From an uncultured Mucilaginibacter sp. (GTDB lineage: Bacteria > Bacteroidota > Bacteroidia > Sphingobacteriales > Sphingobacteriaceae), in NCBI RefSeq assembly GCF_946479965.1, contig NZ_CAMLHX010000024.1, forward strand, positions 1 through 58,124: DNA of 58,124 nt. The letters are read 5' to 3'. A program made the translations under genes and the position numbers. The notes beneath the pieces are model-generated. The model did not search any database. It saw only the letters and a program-made list of their open reading frames with translations, and had not been told where the DNA came from. This document shows positions 1-8,630 of the stretch, piece after piece (within the stretch, counting starts at the first letter, position 1; each line of letters begins with the position of its first letter).

Positions 1-69
1 CTCACGGTGGCTCACGGTGGCTCACGGTGGCTCACGGTGGCTCACGGTGGCTCACCCCGGCTCTGAGCC
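1..69. repeat. decamer tandem repeat CTCACGGTGG
   Basis: Five exact, uninterrupted copies of the 10-bp unit CTCACGGTGG fill positions 1-50. A degenerate sixth copy (CTCACCCCGG) and a short tail follow. The junction GGCTCA (49-54) is matched by TGAGCC (64-69), so the array ends in a small inverted repeat. The array runs off the left edge, so its full copy number is unknown. It is far more GC-rich than the surroundings. It lies about 70 bp upstream of the CatA-like gene. Confidence 0.9.
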
Positions 70-138
70 ACCCCAATTTGAATAAGCTATTTATTTTGTC
101 GAAATTTATACAGCGGGGATAACAACTCCGGCAAAAAA

Positions 139-765
139 ATGTATAAAGAAATTGACCTACAAAACTGGAGTCGCTTAGATACTTATAATCATTTCGCTGC
201 TTTTGATTTGCCGTTTTTTAACATCTGCAATAAAATTGATATAACCCCGGTTTATCAAAAATGCAAGATCAATGGCTACTCCGTTAGCCGGGCATTGCAT
301 TATTGCTGTATACAAGCCGCAAACGCAGTCGACGAGTTTAAGTTGCGCATACTTGGTAGCCGGGTAGTACAATATGACGTGATACATGCAGGCGCGATAG
401 TATTGCTGCCTGATAATACCATCCGATTTTGTATGTATGAAAATGCTGCCGATTTTGCAGAATTTGAAGCAAAAGCCTCCGTTACCCGGCAAAAGGTATT
501 AGACACCCGGCAAACCGAGCCCCGCAGCCAGGAACTGGATGTTATCCACTTTTCAGTATTGCCATGGGTATCCTTTACTTCCATTTCGCACCCGCGAAGA
601 GTAAATAAAGGTGATAGTATCCCAAAGATCACCTTAGGCAAGTTTTATAAAAGCGAAGGGCGGATATTGCTTCCTATTTCTGTTGAGGTTAACCATTGCC
701 TTATGGACGGTTACCATTTGGGTTTGTTTAATGAGCAGCTGACAAAGGCTATTGACAACTTTTAA
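139..765 (+). CDS. CatA-like chloramphenicol acetyltransferase family protein
   Basis: This 208-aa protein has the size and fold signature of trimeric type A chloramphenicol acetyltransferases, which transfer acetyl from acetyl-CoA to a hydroxyl group. The family's catalytic HxxxDG motif is present near residue 187 (VNHCLMDGYH), and the segment PWVSFTSISHP near residue 137 matches a conserved CAT strand. The gene stands alone, convergent with the M3 peptidase gene, with no mobile-element genes nearby. Chromosomal homologues in this phylum are common and their substrate is usually untested, so drug resistance should not be assumed. The ATG at 139 follows an A-rich tract without a Shine-Dalgarno sequence. 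Confidence 0.85.
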   Translation: MYKEIDLQNWSRLDTYNHFAAFDLPFFNICNKIDITPVYQKCKINGYSVSRALHYCCIQAANAVDEFKLRILGSRVVQYDVIHAGAIVLLPDNTIRFCMYENAADFAEFEAKASVTRQKVLDTRQTEPRSQELDVIHFSVLPWVSFTSISHPRRVNKGDSIPKITLGKFYKSEGRILLPISVEVNHCLMDGYHLGLFNEQLTKAIDNF

Positions 766-796
766 ATTAAAAAAGCTGCCCAAAAGGAGCAGCTTT
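766..796. terminator. bidirectional terminator between catA-like gene and M3 peptidase gene
   Basis: An 8-bp perfect stem (AAAGCTGC at 772-779, GCAGCTTT at 789-796) lies between the two convergent stop codons. On the minus strand the stem is followed by a run of T, so it mainly serves the M3 peptidase gene. The plus-strand T run is short. Confidence 0.75.
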
Positions 797-817
797 GCCA
801 ATATTAAATTCGAAATC

Positions 818-2857
818 CTAAAGTCCTATCGACTTTAAAAATGCTTTTGAATTTGGCTTTCTGCCTAAAAAGTTTTCCAACATGGTAGCCTCCTCCTGGG
901 TAGCGCCTTTCTCCAATATGAGCTTACGGTATTTTACACCTGTAGCCGGACTAAGCACCCCATTCTTTTCAAACACCGAAAATATATCCTGCGCGTAAAC
1001 TTTTGACCATAAGTAGCCATAATAGTTAGCGCCATAGCTGCTAAGATGATTGAAAGCATAAATAAAATGCGAACCTTCTACAAAGGGTAACTGCGTCATG
1101 CTAAACAGATCCTTTGATACCTGCCACGCTCCTTTTTGCATAGTTTCGGCATAACGATCTTCGTAAGTAAAATCTATCATGCTATAATAAACCTGGGCAA
1201 TTTGCGCATTGCTAATACCTACAAGGCGCGATTTATCCAGTTTGTCAAATAAAGCTTTTGGCATTACTTCGCCTGTTTTGTAGTGCTTTGCAAAAAGCTT
1301 TAAGCAATCATAGTTCCAGGTAAAATTCTCCATAAACTGCGACGGTGCCTCAACGAAATCACCTTTTACTGAAAATGCATTTTGCGACGCGAGGGCCGGA
1401 TGACTCAACAGAAAATGTACAAGGTGCCCAAATTCATGGAACATAGTTTCCACATCGCCATGTGTAAGTAATGACGGCTCACCATTGGCTCCTTCCGGAA
1501 AATTGCAGACCAACGCGCCGGCAGGCAGTACTTCCTTGCCGTTGTTCTTGTTATAATATGAGATAGGGAAACAAGCAAAATGGTTGTATTTATTGGCCCT
1601 TGGGTACAGATCGAGATAGAAGGTACCCATCTTTTTTCCATCTTTATGCAACTCATAAGTTTTCACCTTACTGTACCAAACAGGCAAGCCGGTTACTTCC
1701 TTAATGGTAAAGCCAAAAAGTTTTTGATAAAACCCTAACATACCGTTAATGGTATTATTCATTTCAAAATAGGGCTTCAGCTCATCGGTATTCAATTTGA
1801 ATTTATCATCAAGTAGTTTTTTGGTGTAATAAGAAAGGTCCCAGGCATTTATGCCATCTTTAAGTTCAGGGTACAAACGGTGCTTAAGCGCCGCTAGTTC
1901 CGCAGTTGTTTCAGGCACATGCGGACTTAACTTATCGCGCAAATCATCAAGGAAACTCCAAACGTTTGCCGGGGTAGCTGCCATTTTTTGCACAAGCGCA
2001 TATGCCGCATAGCTTTTATAACCCAATTGACCGGCCAATTGCTGGCGATAAAAAAGCAAACTGTCTAAAACCTTTACATTGGCCGGGTAGGCACGGTTAA
2101 AGTATTTAACCAACATTGTTTTACGCGTTTCCTCATCGTCGGCGTATTTAGCAATATTGCTGTAATTAGGTCCATTTAACGTTACCATGTAGCTTCCATC
2201 CGGGCGTTTCCATGCCTTACTTATTGTTTCGGGCACGCCCTGTATCTGCGCTGCGGTAAATTTAGCGCTGTCCTTATACTCGGCTATGTTCCTATCAAAC
2301 GCACTTCCCAAACCTATAAGTTTCTCATTGGTTTTTTTAAGTGCTGCACGACCTTCATTACTAAGCTTGGATCCATTTATTTCAAATGAGATCAAAGTCT
2401 CCTTAATGAGTTTTTTCTGATCAGGACGAAGGGTCTTAGTAACTGTGCTGGTTGAGAAACGCTTCAAAGCTTTGTAAAGATCAACGTTTAATGTGATGTC
2501 TGAATAATATGCGGTTAGTCTATCACCTTGAACTGTACCCTCGTTACGGGTTTTATCATTCTCGTAAGTGGCCCCAATAACGCTTAACTTACCACTCAGA
2601 TCTGAAAGTTTATAATATAATTCATCACACCGATTTAAGGTATTAGTTACCGTTTGTTTCCCTGCGGGGATGCCTACAATACCTTTAATCAGCGCGTCGC
2701 TTTCTTTTATTACCTGTGTTACAGCGTTATGTATAATAGCACTATCTACCTTTTCAAAATGAGTAGGCGCATTGGAGCGGGTGAGCAAGGGATTAACGGT
2801 TTGAGCGCAAATGGCCAATGGCGATAGCATCGCCATAAAAAGTATCTTTTTGAGCAT
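818..2857 (-). CDS. secreted M3 family oligopeptidase (zinc metallopeptidase)
   Basis: A 679-aa protein with an N-terminal signal peptide (about residues 1-19, ending ICAQ), so it is probably periplasmic or a surface enzyme. The thermolysin-type zinc motif HEFGH sits near residue 472, and a Glu in the sequence FVEAPSQ about 25 residues later fits the third zinc ligand of family M3 (thimet oligopeptidase / oligopeptidase A / dipeptidyl carboxypeptidase). Length is normal for the family. These enzymes cut short peptides. The exact specificity (Dcp-like or oligopeptidase F-like) cannot be decided from sequence. It is monocistronic, with its own promoter and terminator. Confidence 0.9.
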   Translation of the reverse strand: MLKKILFMAMLSPLAICAQTVNPLLTRSNAPTHFEKVDSAIIHNAVTQVIKESDALIKGIVGIPAGKQTVTNTLNRCDELYYKLSDLSGKLSVIGATYENDKTRNEGTVQGDRLTAYYSDITLNVDLYKALKRFSTSTVTKTLRPDQKKLIKETLISFEINGSKLSNEGRAALKKTNEKLIGLGSAFDRNIAEYKDSAKFTAAQIQGVPETISKAWKRPDGSYMVTLNGPNYSNIAKYADDEETRKTMLVKYFNRAYPANVKVLDSLLFYRQQLAGQLGYKSYAAYALVQKMAATPANVWSFLDDLRDKLSPHVPETTAELAALKHRLYPELKDGINAWDLSYYTKKLLDDKFKLNTDELKPYFEMNNTINGMLGFYQKLFGFTIKEVTGLPVWYSKVKTYELHKDGKKMGTFYLDLYPRANKYNHFACFPISYYNKNNGKEVLPAGALVCNFPEGANGEPSLLTHGDVETMFHEFGHLVHFLLSHPALASQNAFSVKGDFVEAPSQFMENFTWNYDCLKLFAKHYKTGEVMPKALFDKLDKSRLVGISNAQIAQVYYSMIDFTYEDRYAETMQKGAWQVSKDLFSMTQLPFVEGSHFIYAFNHLSSYGANYYGYLWSKVYAQDIFSVFEKNGVLSPATGVKYRKLILEKGATQEEATMLENFLGRKPNSKAFLKSIGL

Positions 2858-2874
2858 AATAAAATCAGTTTAAA

Positions 2875-2882
2875 CAAATATA
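2875..2882 (-). promoter_or_regulatory. -7 promoter element of the M3 peptidase gene
   Basis: On the minus strand the sequence reads TATATTTG, an exact match to the Bacteroidota -7 consensus TAnnTTTG. It lies about 18 bp upstream of the peptidase ATG. The -33 box is weak (TTTT with a 19-bp spacer). Confidence 0.6.
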
Positions 2883-2891
2883 GTTTTTTGG

Positions 2892-3016
2892 GCTGAAAGC
2901 GAAAAGGTTAAAGCCTAAAGGTTTACTTTCAGCACAAAAACATAAAAAAATAGAGATGTAAATATTACATCTCTATTCATAACGGAGTTTTAAGCTTTAG
3001 TCTTTTCGCTTTCAGC
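2892..3016. repeat. nested inverted repeats between aconitase and M3 peptidase genes
   Basis: A 15-bp perfect inverted repeat (GCTGAAAGCGAAAAG at 2892-2906, its complement at 3002-3016) encloses the aconitase terminator hairpin. Inside the left arm GCTGAAAG is matched again by CTTTCAGC near 2936-2943, so the spacer is built from one phrase used several times in both orientations. Confidence 0.8.
2944..2977 (-). terminator. terminator of the aconitase gene
   Basis: A 13-bp perfect stem (2949-2961 with 2965-2977, loop of 3) is followed on the minus strand by seven T residues. This is a textbook intrinsic terminator 44 bp past the aconitase stop codon. Confidence 0.85.
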
Positions 3017-3020
3017 TTAA

Positions 3021-5285
3021 TTAAACCATTTGTTTCCTGATGATGTTTAATGCGCCACCTGCCTTAAACCACTCAATTTGCTGAGCGTTATAAGTGTGGT
3101 TAACGGCAAACTGTTCAGTTGTTCCATCCTGGTGACGTAACACAACAGTTAATTGTTTATCCGGAGCAAATTCAGTTAAACCTAAAACATCAATTTTATC
3201 GTCTTCGCGTATTTTTTCATAGTCGCTAGTATCGGCAAAAGTAATACCCAACATGCCTTGCTTCTTCAGGTTGGTTTCGTGGATACGGGCAAACGATTTT
3301 ACCAATATAACACGTACACCCAAATGGCGCGGCTCCATAGCTGCGTGCTCGCGCGATGAGCCTTCGCCGTAGTTTTCATCGCCTACTACAATTGAGCCGA
3401 TGTTATGTGCTTTATAATCGCGTTGTGTAGCCGGAACAGGGCCGTACTCGCCGGTTAGTTGGTTTTTAACGCTATCAGCAGTATTGTTAAAATAATTGAT
3501 CGCTCCTATCAGCATGTTATTGCTGATGTTATCCAAATGACCACGGAACTTTAACCAAGGGCCGGCCATAGAAATATGGTCGGTTGTACATTTACCTTTT
3601 GCTTTTATCAGCAAGCGTAAACCTATCAGATCTGTCCCTTCCCATGCTTTAAACGGTTCCAGCAATTGTAAACGAGCAGAAGCAGGATCAACCTTAACAC
3701 TTACCTGGCTACCGTCTTCGGCAGGGGCCTGGTAACCGGCATCTTCAACAGCATAGCCTTTTATTGGCATTTCAATACCTTGTGGCTCGTCTAATTTTAC
3801 CTGCTCTCCTTTTTCGTTGGTCAGGTAATCAGTAAGTGGGTTGAAAGTTAAATCGCCTGCAATTGCCATGGCAGTTACCATTTCAGGCGAAGCCACAAAC
3901 GCGTGTGTATTTGGATTACCGTCCTGGCGCTTAGCAAAATTACGGTTGAAAGAAGTAATGATAGAGTTTTTGCGTGTTGGATCGTCTGTATGACGTGCCC
4001 ATTGGCCTATACATGGGCCACAAGCATTCGCCAAAACCACACCGCCCATTTGCTCAAAAGTATTTAGATAACCATCGCGCTCCACAGTGTAACGTACCAA
4101 TTCTGATCCCGGGGTTATAGTAAACTCGGCCTTAGCCACCAAGCCTTTATCAATAGCTTGTTTAGCTAACGAAGCCGAACGGGTAATATCTTCGTAGGAT
4201 GAGTTGGTACATGATCCTATCAAACCAACTTCAAGCTTAGCAGGCCAGTTATTCTCTTTCACTGCAGTAGCAAATTTAGAGATCGGCCAAGCTAGATCTG
4301 GCGTAAACGGACCGTTGATGTGCGGTTCCAGTTCGTTTAGGTTAATCTCGATAACCTGGTCAAAATATGCAGCGGGGTTAGCGTAAACTTCAGCATCGCC
4401 TGTTAAGTGTTCAGCAACGGCATCGGCAGCATCAGCAATTTCTGCACGTTTAGTACCACGCAGATAAGTAGCTATTTTTTCATCGTAACCAAAAACCGAT
4501 GTGGTAGCGCCTATCTCGGCACCCATGTTACAAATAGTGCCTTTACCTGTTGCGCTTAATGATTCGGCACCTTCGCCAAAATATTCAACTATAGCACCGG
4601 TGCCACCCTTTACGGTTAAAATCCCGGCAACTTTCAATATAACGTCTTTAGCTGATGTCCAGCCTGATAATTTACCTGTTAGTTTTACGCCTATCAGCTT
4701 AGGGAATTTAAGTTCCCATGGCAAGCCGGCCATAACGTCGCAAGCATCTGCACCACCTACTCCAATTGCAACCATACCCAGGCCACCAGCGTTAGGCGTG
4801 TGCGAATCGGTACCTATCATCATTCCACCCGGAAACGCGTAATTTTCTAACACAACCTGGTGAATGATCCCCGCTCCTGCTTTCCAGAAACCAATGCCAT
4901 ATTTATCAGATACCGATGAAAGGAAATCATAAACTTCTTTGTTCACATCCTTAGCAGTGCTTAAATCCGCATCGGCGCCAACTTTAGCTTGTATAAGGTG
5001 ATCGCAGTGAACAGTTGATGGCACAGCAACCTGAGGACGGCCGGCTTGCATGAATTGCAATAGCGCCATTTGGGCTGTAGCGTCCTGCATGGCCACACGG
5101 TCTGGTGCAAAATCAACATAATCAACACCACGTGCATATGCTTTTGAAGCATCTCCCTCGCTAAGGTGAGCGTATAATATTTTTTCGGTCAATGTTAATG
5201 GTTTACCGGTTGCAGTACGGGCAGCCGCAATACGGGTGCTGTATCTGTTGTAAACCTGTTTGATTATGTCTAAATCAAAAGCCAT
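3021..5285 (-). CDS. aconitate hydratase
   Basis: This 754-aa protein interconverts citrate and isocitrate in the TCA cycle. The three [4Fe-4S] cysteines are visible in [10 protein letters not shown] (near residue 358) and [10 protein letters not shown] (near 420 and 423), and the C-terminal swivel domain has the conserved [14 protein letters not shown] segment. The length and the [14 protein letters not shown] block fit the mitochondrial-type aconitase group more than bacterial AcnA (about 890 aa) or AcnB. The start is placed at the ATG giving MAFDLD. A TTG 15 bp further upstream is open in frame but not needed. It is monocistronic and divergent from the aminotransferase gene. Confidence 0.95.
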   Translation of the reverse strand: MAFDLDIIKQVYNRYSTRIAAARTATGKPLTLTEKILYAHLSEGDASKAYARGVDYVDFAPDRVAMQDATAQMALLQFMQAGRPQVAVPSTVHCDHLIQAKVGADADLSTAKDVNKEVYDFLSSVSDKYGIGFWKAGAGIIHQVVLENYAFPGGMMIGTDSHTPNAGGLGMVAIGVGGADACDVMAGLPWELKFPKLIGVKLTGKLSGWTSAKDVILKVAGILTVKGGTGAIVEYFGEGAESLSATGKGTICNMGAEIGATTSVFGYDEKIATYLRGTKRAEIADAADAVAEHLTGDAEVYANPAAYFDQVIEINLNELEPHINGPFTPDLAWPISKFATAVKENNWPAKLEVGLIGSCTNSSYEDITRSASLAKQAIDKGLVAKAEFTITPGSELVRYTVERDGYLNTFEQMGGVVLANACGPCIGQWARHTDDPTRKNSIITSFNRNFAKRQDGNPNTHAFVASPEMVTAMAIAGDLTFNPLTDYLTNEKGEQVKLDEPQGIEMPIKGYAVEDAGYQAPAEDGSQVSVKVDPASARLQLLEPFKAWEGTDLIGLRLLIKAKGKCTTDHISMAGPWLKFRGHLDNISNNMLIGAINYFNNTADSVKNQLTGEYGPVPATQRDYKAHNIGSIVVGDENYGEGSSREHAAMEPRHLGVRVILVKSFARIHETNLKKQGMLGITFADTSDYEKIREDDKIDVLGLTEFAPDKQLTVVLRHQDGTTEQFAVNHTYNAQQIEWFKAGGALNIIRKQMV

Positions 5286-5592
5286 GGTTGTATTGTTCAA
5301 TTAAAATGAGAAGAAAATATAAGTAAAATCACATCTCCGCATAGCATTTTGTTAAAAAGCAGCGAAAAAATGAATAAGTGCGAATCTACAAAATATAACA
5401 ATAAACCCGAAACGGTGGTTTTGCTTAATATTATTTAGAAATATTCTGAATTGGGTAGAGTTGGGGAAAATCCACATCGATTTTCGACGATTTCCATTGT
5501 CTTTATCATAAAAAAGTAATTTTCATTAGCGTTCTGTTTTCAAATGGCCTGTTTTTTAGGTAAATTGCAAGTTCATATAATACGCAAAAGCC
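5286..5592. other. divergent intergenic region, aconitase / branched-chain aminotransferase
   Basis: This 307-bp AT-rich spacer must hold two divergent promoters. On the minus strand TATATTTT (about 5320) is a near match to TAnnTTTG for aconitase. No convincing -7 element was found for the aminotransferase. No open frame, terminator or extended dyad is evident. Confidence 0.5.
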
Positions 5593-6657
5593 ATGACAGA
5601 GACGCTGGATATTAAGATCACCAAAACAAGCAACTCCCGTTTAGCACAAACGGATTTTGAAAACCTGCCCTTCGGACAAATTTTTTCTGACCACATGTTT
5701 GTGGCCGATTATGCCGATGGCGAATGGAAAAACCTTCAAATTGTTCCTTACGGTGATATCCTGGTCAGCCCTGCTATTTCATCGCTGCATTACGGTCAAT
5801 CTTTTTTTGAAGGACTAAAGGCTTATAAACACGCCGATGGAAAGGTTTCTATTTTTCGTCCGGACAAAAACGCAATAAGGTTTAACAAATCGGCCGACCG
5901 GCTGTGTATGCCTGCGTTACCGGAAGAAACATTTATTCAAAGCGTTGCTGCTTTGGTAGATATTGACCGCGATTGGATACCTGCAAAACCGGGCTATTCG
6001 CTTTATCTGCGTCCTTACATGTTTGCTACGGACCGTTACCTGGGTGTAGCCCCGTCAAAAAGCTATAAATACATGGTTTTGGCTTGCCCGGTAGGTGCTT
6101 ACTTTTCAAAAATGCTTAGGGTTAAAATTGAAACACATTATACCCGCGCTGCCGAAGGCGGTATGGGTTATTCAAAATCATCAGGCAATTACGGTGTATC
6201 TATGTACCCCGCCCGCAAGGCTGCTGAAGAAGGTTTTGATCAGTTAATATGGACTGATGCTAAAAACCACGAATATGTTGAAGAAATGGGTGCTGCTAAC
6301 GCCATGTTTGTGTTAGACGGCAAATTGATAACACCGGTGGCGGGTGATACTATTCTTGACGGTGTAACACGTAACACCGTTATAACCTTAGCTAAAGAGT
6401 GGGGATATCCTGTTGAGGAACGCAAAGTTTCTGTTGCCGAAATAATGGAAGGTGCTAAAAACGGTAAATTAACTGATGCTTTTGGCGCAGGTACTGCTGC
6501 AACCATTGCTTCAGTAGGATCCATCAGCCACAACGGCGAAGAGTATACATTGATCGATCCAAAAGAGAGAGAATTCTCTCAAAGGGTATTGAAAACTATC
6601 GATGCCATCCGCTACGGTAATACTGCCGATACACATGGATGGAACTATATTGTTTAA
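5593..6657 (+). CDS. ilvE: branched-chain-amino-acid aminotransferase
   Basis: A 354-aa PLP-dependent fold-type IV transaminase that catalyses the last step of leucine, isoleucine and valine synthesis and the first step of their breakdown. The Schiff-base lysine is Lys195 in YSKSSGNYG, and the PLP/substrate segment YVEEMGAANAMFV lies about 45 residues later. Size and motifs fit the eukaryote-like type II BCAT group (mitochondrial BCAT-like) rather than the roughly 300-aa E. coli IlvE. It is monocistronic with a strong terminator directly after it. The start MTETLDIK is the first ATG after the upstream spacer. Confidence 0.93.
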   Translation: MTETLDIKITKTSNSRLAQTDFENLPFGQIFSDHMFVADYADGEWKNLQIVPYGDILVSPAISSLHYGQSFFEGLKAYKHADGKVSIFRPDKNAIRFNKSADRLCMPALPEETFIQSVAALVDIDRDWIPAKPGYSLYLRPYMFATDRYLGVAPSKSYKYMVLACPVGAYFSKMLRVKIETHYTRAAEGGMGYSKSSGNYGVSMYPARKAAEEGFDQLIWTDAKNHEYVEEMGAANAMFVLDGKLITPVAGDTILDGVTRNTVITLAKEWGYPVEERKVSVAEIMEGAKNGKLTDAFGAGTAATIASVGSISHNGEEYTLIDPKEREFSQRVLKTIDAIRYGNTADTHGWNYIV

Positions 6658-6662
6658 TTATT

Positions 6663-6718
6663 TACACATAAAAAAGAAAGAGCCCGACTTAAGTTGGGCT
6701 CTTTCTTTTTATGTGTAA
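6663..6718. terminator. bidirectional terminator between ilvE and the biotin carrier gene
   Basis: A very long, nearly perfect stem of about 23 bp surrounds the core AGAGCCC / GGGCTCT, with A/T runs on both flanks. It serves the two convergent genes. Confidence 0.9.
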
Positions 6719-6735
6719 TTTTAATTTCTTATTTC

Positions 6736-7239
6736 TCAGGCAAACAGCAGAAGTATCTGGGCTTTTTCTACTTTATCCCCGGGCTTTATCTTTACTGTTT
6801 TTACTATCGCATCTGCCGGAGCTTTAATGATATTTTCCATTTTCATGGCTTCCAAAATCAGCAGATTGTCTCCTTTACTTACAGCATCTCCATCATTAAC
6901 AAAAATGCGGAGCACCAAACCGGGCATTGGAGCTTTCAGTTCACCAATTTTTGCGCTGTTTAAATTGCTTAGCCCCATTTTATCCAGCAGCAGATCAAAT
7001 TGATCTTTAGCCGATACGCTATATAAGTTGTTATTAACGCGTATCTGCGCGCTCTTCAATACGCTATCAAAGCTAACTAACTCGGCATTGTATGATTTTA
7101 GATCGTTGATAATATGCCATGCGGAGGGACCGGTCTGGCTTATATCTGCCGAAACAACCTGATCGTTAATGGCCAAACCACCGTCGGCGTTTTCTTCAAT
7201 AGAATATTTACGGGAATTATTTACACTAACTTCCAGCAT
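6736..7239 (-). CDS. biotin/lipoyl-binding carrier protein (acyl-CoA carboxylase BCCP-like)
   Basis: A 167-aa protein whose C-terminal 70 residues form a biotinyl domain. The biotinylation motif EAMKM has the target Lys at 133, 34 residues from the C-terminus as usual. It would carry carboxybiotin for a biotin-dependent acyl-CoA carboxylase or a decarboxylase. No carboxylase subunit is encoded nearby, so the partner must lie elsewhere. The first 90 residues resemble the N-terminal part of PCC/oxaloacetate-type carriers rather than an AccB Pro/Ala linker. It is the last gene of the dedA operon, 3 bp after the DUF4159 gene. Confidence 0.85.
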   Translation of the reverse strand: MLEVSVNNSRKYSIEENADGGLAINDQVVSADISQTGPSAWHIINDLKSYNAELVSFDSVLKSAQIRVNNNLYSVSAKDQFDLLLDKMGLSNLNSAKIGELKAPMPGLVLRIFVNDGDAVSKGDNLLILEAMKMENIIKAPADAIVKTVKIKPGDKVEKAQILLLFA

Positions 7240-7242
7240 GTA

Positions 7243-7902
7243 TTATTGCGTTAGCGCGTATTGAACCAAATTGGCACCCATTCTTAAGGCCTTAAGGCGG
7301 GCTTCCTGCGTATCGCCGGCATAAGTACCCAAGTCTTCCCATCCGTTGCCTAAATCGCATTCAAATGAGTAGAAACAGACTAAGCGACCTTTGTAGATCA
7401 AACCAAATCCCTGGGGGCGCTTACCATCATGCTCATGTATTTTAGGCAGGCCTGTTGGGAAACTGTATTTTTGATGATAAACAGGATAATTAACCGGTAG
7501 CTCCACAAAATCAAGCTCAGGGAATACCTTCTTCATTTGAGGGCGGATAAACTTATCTAAACCATAGTTATCATCAATATGAAGGAAGCCGCCACCGGTA
7601 AGATACTTCCTTAAATTCTGGGCTTCCTGGTCAGAAAATATAACATTTCCGTGGCCGGTCATAAACACAAATGGAAAGTTAAACAACTGAGCACTTCCGG
7701 GTTCAACGATATCATCTTCCCTGTCAAAGTTTGTTTTTAAATTCTCGTTACAAAACTTGATAAGATTGGGTAAGGCCGTACGGTCGCCATACCAGTCGCC
7801 ACCGCCACTGTATTTCAACTTAGCTATTTTGTAAGTGGGCGCATTAAAGCTGCTTAGCGTAAGCAAGCCAAGCAGTATAGCTGCATATACCGACCTTCTC
7901 AT
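7243..7902 (-). CDS. DUF4159 domain protein, exported
   Basis: A 219-aa protein with an N-terminal hydrophobic signal (residues 1-22). The body matches DUF4159, with the typical blocks YSGGGDWYGD, FMTGHGN and GGFLHIDDNYG. The family resembles type 1 glutamine amidotransferase-like/ThuA-like folds and is common in Bacteroidota and other bacteria near MoxR/von Willebrand genes. Here it sits instead between rsmE and a biotin carrier gene. No catalytic role is established for the family. Confidence 0.8.
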   Translation of the reverse strand: MRRSVYAAILLGLLTLSSFNAPTYKIAKLKYSGGGDWYGDRTALPNLIKFCNENLKTNFDREDDIVEPGSAQLFNFPFVFMTGHGNVIFSDQEAQNLRKYLTGGGFLHIDDNYGLDKFIRPQMKKVFPELDFVELPVNYPVYHQKYSFPTGLPKIHEHDGKRPQGFGLIYKGRLVCFYSFECDLGNGWEDLGTYAGDTQEARLKALRMGANLVQYALTQ

Positions 7903-7909
7903 TTTTATT

Positions 7910-8617
7910 TTACCGGTTTAAAAAATTGATCTCAAAGCAAGCAGATAAAGCGGCGGTTTCAGTCCGCAATCTGCTTTCACCTAAAGTTATAGCTTTATAT
8001 TTGTTTTGCAAAGCCAAATCAACCTCGGCAGGTGCAAAATCGCCCTCCGGTCCTATTAATATTACATAACTCCCCATTCTTTCTATTTCCGCGGCTAAGG
8101 TGCTTTTGCTATCTTCAATACAATGCGCTATAAATTTTTGCGCATTAAACTGCTGCTGAATAAACTTGTTGAGAGCTATAGGTGGATTTAAAATTGGGTG
8201 ATAAGCCTTTAAAGATTGTTTAATGGCTGAGGTTATAATTTTAACAGACCTATCTGTTTTAACTTCCTTACGTTCAGATCGCTGGCAGATAATGGGAGTT
8301 ATTTCATCTATACCTATCTCTGTTGCCTTTTCTAAAAACCACTCAAAGCGTTCAATATTTTTGGTTGGTGCTATCGCGATGTGCAGGTAGTGATTACGTT
8401 TACCAAACTCCGTTTGTACGCCTGTTATTTTAAGAATGGTTCTTTTTGGATGGGCTTCGTGCAGAATAGCGGCGTATAATCCTCCCCGACCATCAATCAG
8501 TTGAACAGCGTCCCCCGCTTGCAATCGCAAAACCCTTACGCAATGTTTGCTTTCCTCCTCGCTGAGGAAATACATTGGGTGCGATGCGTCAATATCGGGT
8601 GTGTAGAACAGGTGCAT
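7910..8617 (-). CDS. rsmE: 16S rRNA (uracil(1498)-N3)-methyltransferase
   Basis: A 235-aa SPOUT-class methyltransferase that uses S-adenosylmethionine to methylate N3 of U1498 in 16S rRNA. The trefoil-knot SAM-binding segments IGPEGDF (near residue 194) and LGESRLRTETAAL (near 213) are intact, and an N-terminal PUA-like domain precedes them. Length is normal. It lies 13 bp downstream of the CNNM gene and 7 bp upstream of the DUF4159 gene in a minus-strand operon. Confidence 0.95.
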   Translation of the reverse strand: MHLFYTPDIDASHPMYFLSEEESKHCVRVLRLQAGDAVQLIDGRGGLYAAILHEAHPKRTILKITGVQTEFGKRNHYLHIAIAPTKNIERFEWFLEKATEIGIDEITPIICQRSERKEVKTDRSVKIITSAIKQSLKAYHPILNPPIALNKFIQQQFNAQKFIAHCIEDSKSTLAAEIERMGSYVILIGPEGDFAPAEVDLALQNKYKAITLGESRLRTETAALSACFEINFLNR

Positions 8618-8630
8618 AGGCTACAGCAGA

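Noticed and set aside
1..69. CRISPR array
   Set aside because: The repeats are 10 bp, directly adjacent and without spacers, and no cas gene is in the window.
139..765. acquired antibiotic-resistance gene
   Set aside because: The motifs fit the CAT family, but there is no mobile-element gene and the context is chromosomal. Homologues of this kind are common housekeeping-like genes in the phylum.
4501..4842. 113-aa plus-strand open frame inside aconitase
   Set aside because: It is antisense to the conserved aconitase core and is Pro/Ser/Ile-rich without a recognisable fold.
3021..5300. TTG start 15 bp upstream of the aconitase ATG
   Set aside because: The ATG giving MAFDLD fits better, and non-ATG starts are not needed. 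The same reasoning was used for metK and acs.
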